Below, piece after piece: positions 35,806 through 38,885 of a DNA stretch of 38,885 nucleotides. The DNA is from Lachnospiraceae bacterium (GTDB taxonomy: Bacteria > Bacillota > Clostridia > Lachnospirales > Lachnospiraceae). Every line of letters begins with the position of its first letter. The first letter of the stretch is position 1. Location of the stretch: the NCBI GenBank assembly GCA_024693545.1, contig JAILKT010000024.1:1-38885 (forward strand), written 5' to 3'. A program made the position numbers and the translations under genes. Under the pieces are notes generated by a model. It made no database searches. It was given only the letters and a program-made list of their open reading frames with translations, and was not told the origin of the DNA.

Positions 35806-37788
35806 ATGAGAGTATTTGGTTCTCACAACAGAACAGAGTACATTGGCTGCTGCGCTCATGTTGGTCACAGCAGCTTGATGCCGTGTCTTGAAAAGAGTCT
35901 TAAAGCGGCGGGTGTTTTGCTCGCCATCCTTCTGACTCTTTTTGCTGCGGTGCCGCAGACTGCGTTTGCGAAAGAAAAAGCGGAAACGGACAGTTCATCA
36001 AACGGATCGGTGACGGCGGAGAAAGAGGAAGCATACGTACCGGATCCCGCCTTTGTCGATAAAAAGGTAATTCTCTACACAGGCTACGAAGTCTATTACA
36101 GCTGCCTTAAAGATGTTGACGACGAGGCTGTGATCAAATACAAAAGCAGCAACAAAAAAGTTGCAAAAGTCGATGAGGACGGGATCATAAGTCCCGTAGC
36201 AAAAGGTAAAGCTGTTATCACCGCTACGGTGAAAACGGGGAATGTGAAAAAAAAGTGTAAGATGAATGTCACCGTTAAGGATCCGTATTATGAGCTTGAT
36301 GAATTCCCGGAAGGCGTATTTGTGGGGAGTGACACTGTATATTCGGTCAAAAGATACGGATATGAAGGGCCTGTTTCGTTTAAACTGATCGGATCGCAGT
36401 ACGCAAGCATCGAGGAACGTGATGCAACATCGTGTATCATCCATGCAAAGACAACAGGTAATATATGCGTTGAGGTTGAATCTCTCGGAGTGACAAAAAA
36501 AGTTGATGTCAGGATTTACGAGGGAAAGGGAACGGTTTTTGTTGTTCATCCCGACTCTGAACCGTATCGGGGCAGATATGTCGATCGATACGATTACAAT
36601 GAATATACGTCATGCTATTTTCTTATCAGATCCTACCTGGAGCGGCTTGAAACACTCGGTGGAGGGATGCTTGTTCTGAAAAAAGGGTATTATCCCGTTA
36701 TATCGACTCTTTGCGTGCCCTCAAATACAACGGTGCTTTTTGAGGACGGGGCGGTCATAAGAAAGATCGACAATACATTGACAAATGCGGTGAAGGCAAC
36801 CACATCGCTTTTCCAGTGTGTCGGAGCGACGCATACGACAAAGGCTTTTAAGGGGTACGGGGGTGAACATGATATCGCTTTTATAGGCGAAGGAAGAAGC
36901 GGTATCGACCTGTGCGGAATTAAGTGCACAGCGATAATGATGTGTCACAACAGGAACGTTAAGATACAAAATCTATTCTTTAAGAATGTAAACGGACTGC
37001 ATTTTATTGAACTTGATGCATCGCGCAACGTTGATATTTCGTATAACTGGTTTACCGGATATACGGCAACGTCCACGGCACATAAAGAGGCGATCAACAT
37101 TGATACGCCCGACAGGAATACCGGCGGATTTGTGCAGGGATGGACAAGCTACGATAAGACACCGAACAAAAATGTCTTTATTACGGATAACGTCTTTAAG
37201 GACCTTGAGGTCGGAATCGGGACGCATCGCTACAGTCAGACGGAGCCGGAGAATGAAGAAGAGCTTCCGGAGATGATGTATCATACCGGCATAAACGTTC
37301 TTCGCAATTCGTTCTTTAATATAACGACATACGGAGTCCGCCTGATGAACTGGAAAAATGCGGTGATTCGCGATAACAGCTTTGAGGAAACAAAGGGGTT
37401 CATAAAAAATGCCACAGTTGTTGATGAAGAAGGAAACGTTTCGGTTCCGAAACTGATCGGCGTCTATGTGAACGGGACGGTAACGCCGATCGTTACGGAA
37501 AACTATTTCTCGGGTTTTGATACGGTGATAAGCTGCGCGCCGCAGAAAAACAGCAAGATAAAATCGAATCCGAATATCAACGGAGGGAGCATTTACGATA
37601 TAACGTACAATGAGTTTGGCGACGATACGCTCGGATATATGCGCAAAAATTATGTGAGAGACTGCGCCAATGATATCCTGGTCTATGAGACATACGGTAA
37701 GGCAGGGACTGTTGTTCCGTCGGTATATGAGACAGAAGATGCCTATGACCTTACACCGAAAGATGACGGCCTGATCAAAGACTCATGA
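35806..37788 (+). CDS. secreted/surface protein with BIG2 Ig-like domain and right-handed parallel beta-helix
   Basis: signal peptide; IKYKSSNKKVAKVDEDGIISPVAKGKAVITATVKTGNVKKKCKMNVTV (BIG2); NVKIQNLFFKNVNG...NVDISYNWFTG...NVFITDNVFKDL (beta-helix). Confidence 0.8.
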   Translation: MRVFGSHNRTEYIGCCAHVGHSSLMPCLEKSLKAAGVLLAILLTLFAAVPQTAFAKEKAETDSSSNGSVTAEKEEAYVPDPAFVDKKVILYTGYEVYYSCLKDVDDEAVIKYKSSNKKVAKVDEDGIISPVAKGKAVITATVKTGNVKKKCKMNVTVKDPYYELDEFPEGVFVGSDTVYSVKRYGYEGPVSFKLIGSQYASIEERDATSCIIHAKTTGNICVEVESLGVTKKVDVRIYEGKGTVFVVHPDSEPYRGRYVDRYDYNEYTSCYFLIRSYLERLETLGGGMLVLKKGYYPVISTLCVPSNTTVLFEDGAVIRKIDNTLTNAVKATTSLFQCVGATHTTKAFKGYGGEHDIAFIGEGRSGIDLCGIKCTAIMMCHNRNVKIQNLFFKNVNGLHFIELDASRNVDISYNWFTGYTATSTAHKEAINIDTPDRNTGGFVQGWTSYDKTPNKNVFITDNVFKDLEVGIGTHRYSQTEPENEEELPEMMYHTGINVLRNSFFNITTYGVRLMNWKNAVIRDNSFEETKGFIKNATVVDEEGNVSVPKLIGVYVNGTVTPIVTENYFSGFDTVISCAPQKNSKIKSNPNINGGSIYDITYNEFGDDTLGYMRKNYVRDCANDILVYETYGKAGTVVPSVYETEDAYDLTPKDDGLIKDS

Positions 37789-38885
37789 GCGGGTTTAGAT
37801 ATTTCTCTTCGTATTGTGCATAGAGTCTTGCGTAGTCAAGCGATTCGTTGTGAAGGAAGCTTGCGTAACCGTGCATATCGAATCCGTCGCCGGCCGTGTG
37901 CTTTTCGATAACATGGAGAGCGATGTTGGAACAATATGCGGCGATACGTTCGAGACTCGTCAGGCATTCCGTAAGGGAAATACCGCTCTGTACGGTACAG
38001 TTGCCGGACTGGAGACGTTTGATGTGGCGCTGCTTTATGATCTCGGCGAGCGTTTTGGTAAGCTCTTCAAGGGGCTCAACGTTGTGGGCGAGCTCTGTAT
38101 TGTCGGAAACGAAAGCATTCACGGTGTCGTTTACAATCTCTCTTACGGCATCGAAAATGATCTTAAGTTCGTTCTTAGCATTCTGTGAAAACTCAATTTT
38201 TTCCTGTTTGTTATAGGTAGCAACTTCGCTGACCTTGATACAGTGGTCTCCGATCCTTTCGAAGTCCATTATTGAGTGCATGATTTCCGAGGCAAGCTTT
38301 TGCTCGTCGTCACGGAGACGGCATGCGGTGATCTTTACCATATAGTCGGACAGATAAGTTTCTGATTTGTCGAGGAAGAGCTCGTTTTCTTCGAGAGCTT
38401 CGGGTGGATCGTTTTCGGGATTCTCGTGCAGATCGACTGCGAGAGAATAGTTCTCGACTACGGTGTTGCCCATGCTGTTGATAACTTTGCGTGCCTGTTC
38501 GAGCGCAACGGAAGGAGTTACAAGAAGACGGTCATCAAGAGTTGCGAGTTCTTCGTCGATCTTCGAAGGCGGATCGCCGTGACGAAGCTTCCCGACGACT
38601 TTAGCAACAATACCGCAGAGAGGCAGGAAAACAAGACTCACCGCAACGTTGAAGAGTGTGTTGAAGTCGGCTATGGTACCTCTTGTCATGACTGTATCCC
38701 ATGATATCAGGCCGAGGGGCGACAGTATGAAATAGATGACCATCATGCCGACGACGGCACCGGTTCCGCTGATAAGAACCTGTGAGATCGTAACCTGCTG
38801 AGCTTCTCTTTTTGTTCCTATACTCGAGAGAACTACGGGAAGAAGCTTACCGAAACTGATACCGATGACCATGGGGATGACAACC
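37775..38885 (-). CDS. Na/Pi-cotransporter family protein with PhoU-like C-terminal domain (5' end outside the window)
   Basis: VVIPMVIGISFGKLLPVVLSSIGTKREAQQ membrane part; C-term MHSIMDFERIGDHCIKVSEVA PhoU-like; open reading frame runs to window edge; overlaps convergent neighbour by 14 bp. Confidence 0.88.
   Translation of the reverse strand, partial: VVIPMVIGISFGKLLPVVLSSIGTKREAQQVTISQVLISGTGAVVGMMVIYFILSPLGLISWDTVMTRGTIADFNTLFNVAVSLVFLPLCGIVAKVVGKLRHGDPPSKIDEELATLDDRLLVTPSVALEQARKVINSMGNTVVENYSLAVDLHENPENDPPEALEENELFLDKSETYLSDYMVKITACRLRDDEQKLASEIMHSIMDFERIGDHCIKVSEVATYNKQEKIEFSQNAKNELKIIFDAVREIVNDTVNAFVSDNTELAHNVEPLEELTKTLAEIIKQRHIKRLQSGNCTVQSGISLTECLTSLERIAAYCSNIALHVIEKHTAGDGFDMHGYASFLHNESLDYARLYAQYEEKYLNPLMSL

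Noticed and set aside
37775-37788. Overlap of convergent genes at the right end
   Set aside because: A 14-bp tail-to-tail overlap is common in compact genomes.
1-38885. Defence island, prophage, CRISPR or transposon
   Set aside because: No nuclease/methylase cassettes, integrases, transposases, phage structural genes or spaced repeats were seen; the window is mostly housekeeping.

Overview
This window looks like a low-GC Firmicutes (Clostridia / Lachnospiraceae-like) chromosome and is mostly housekeeping. The + strand carries rpsF-ssb-rpsR, gdpP-rplI-dnaB, a DUF1858 protein, a 56-aa 2[4Fe-4S] ferredoxin missed by the ORF track, a Hanks-type kinase fused to a degenerate MinD/ParA-like domain, a GH18 lipoprotein, leuS, a class A PBP, a membrane-anchored protein with a trigger-factor-like C-terminus, glgC-glgD, and a polysaccharide deacetylase-pth-mfd-PrsA/SurA-like lipoprotein run, followed by a BIG2/beta-helix surface protein. 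The - strand carries mecA, queT, the dnaD-dnaI-prs operon, murC, a cytidylate-kinase-like protein and a truncated Na/Pi cotransporter. I saw no CRISPR array, tRNA, rRNA, transposase or phage module. The most interesting signals are mainly non-coding: (1) four co-oriented DnaA-box-like 9-mers, as two abutting tandem pairs around a potential cruciform, upstream of dnaD-dnaI-prs; (2) a near-consensus orphan promoter (TTGACA-N17-TATTAT) inside an 18-bp perfect inverted repeat, reading through two stem-loops into a strong terminator (candidate ncRNA); (3) a kinase gene that appears to start at AUU; (4) a compact leader of queT with mutually exclusive pairings that include the Shine-Dalgarno; (5) a 600-bp palindrome-rich region with tandem promoters upstream of glgC. 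All calls come from reading the sequence; no database search was run.
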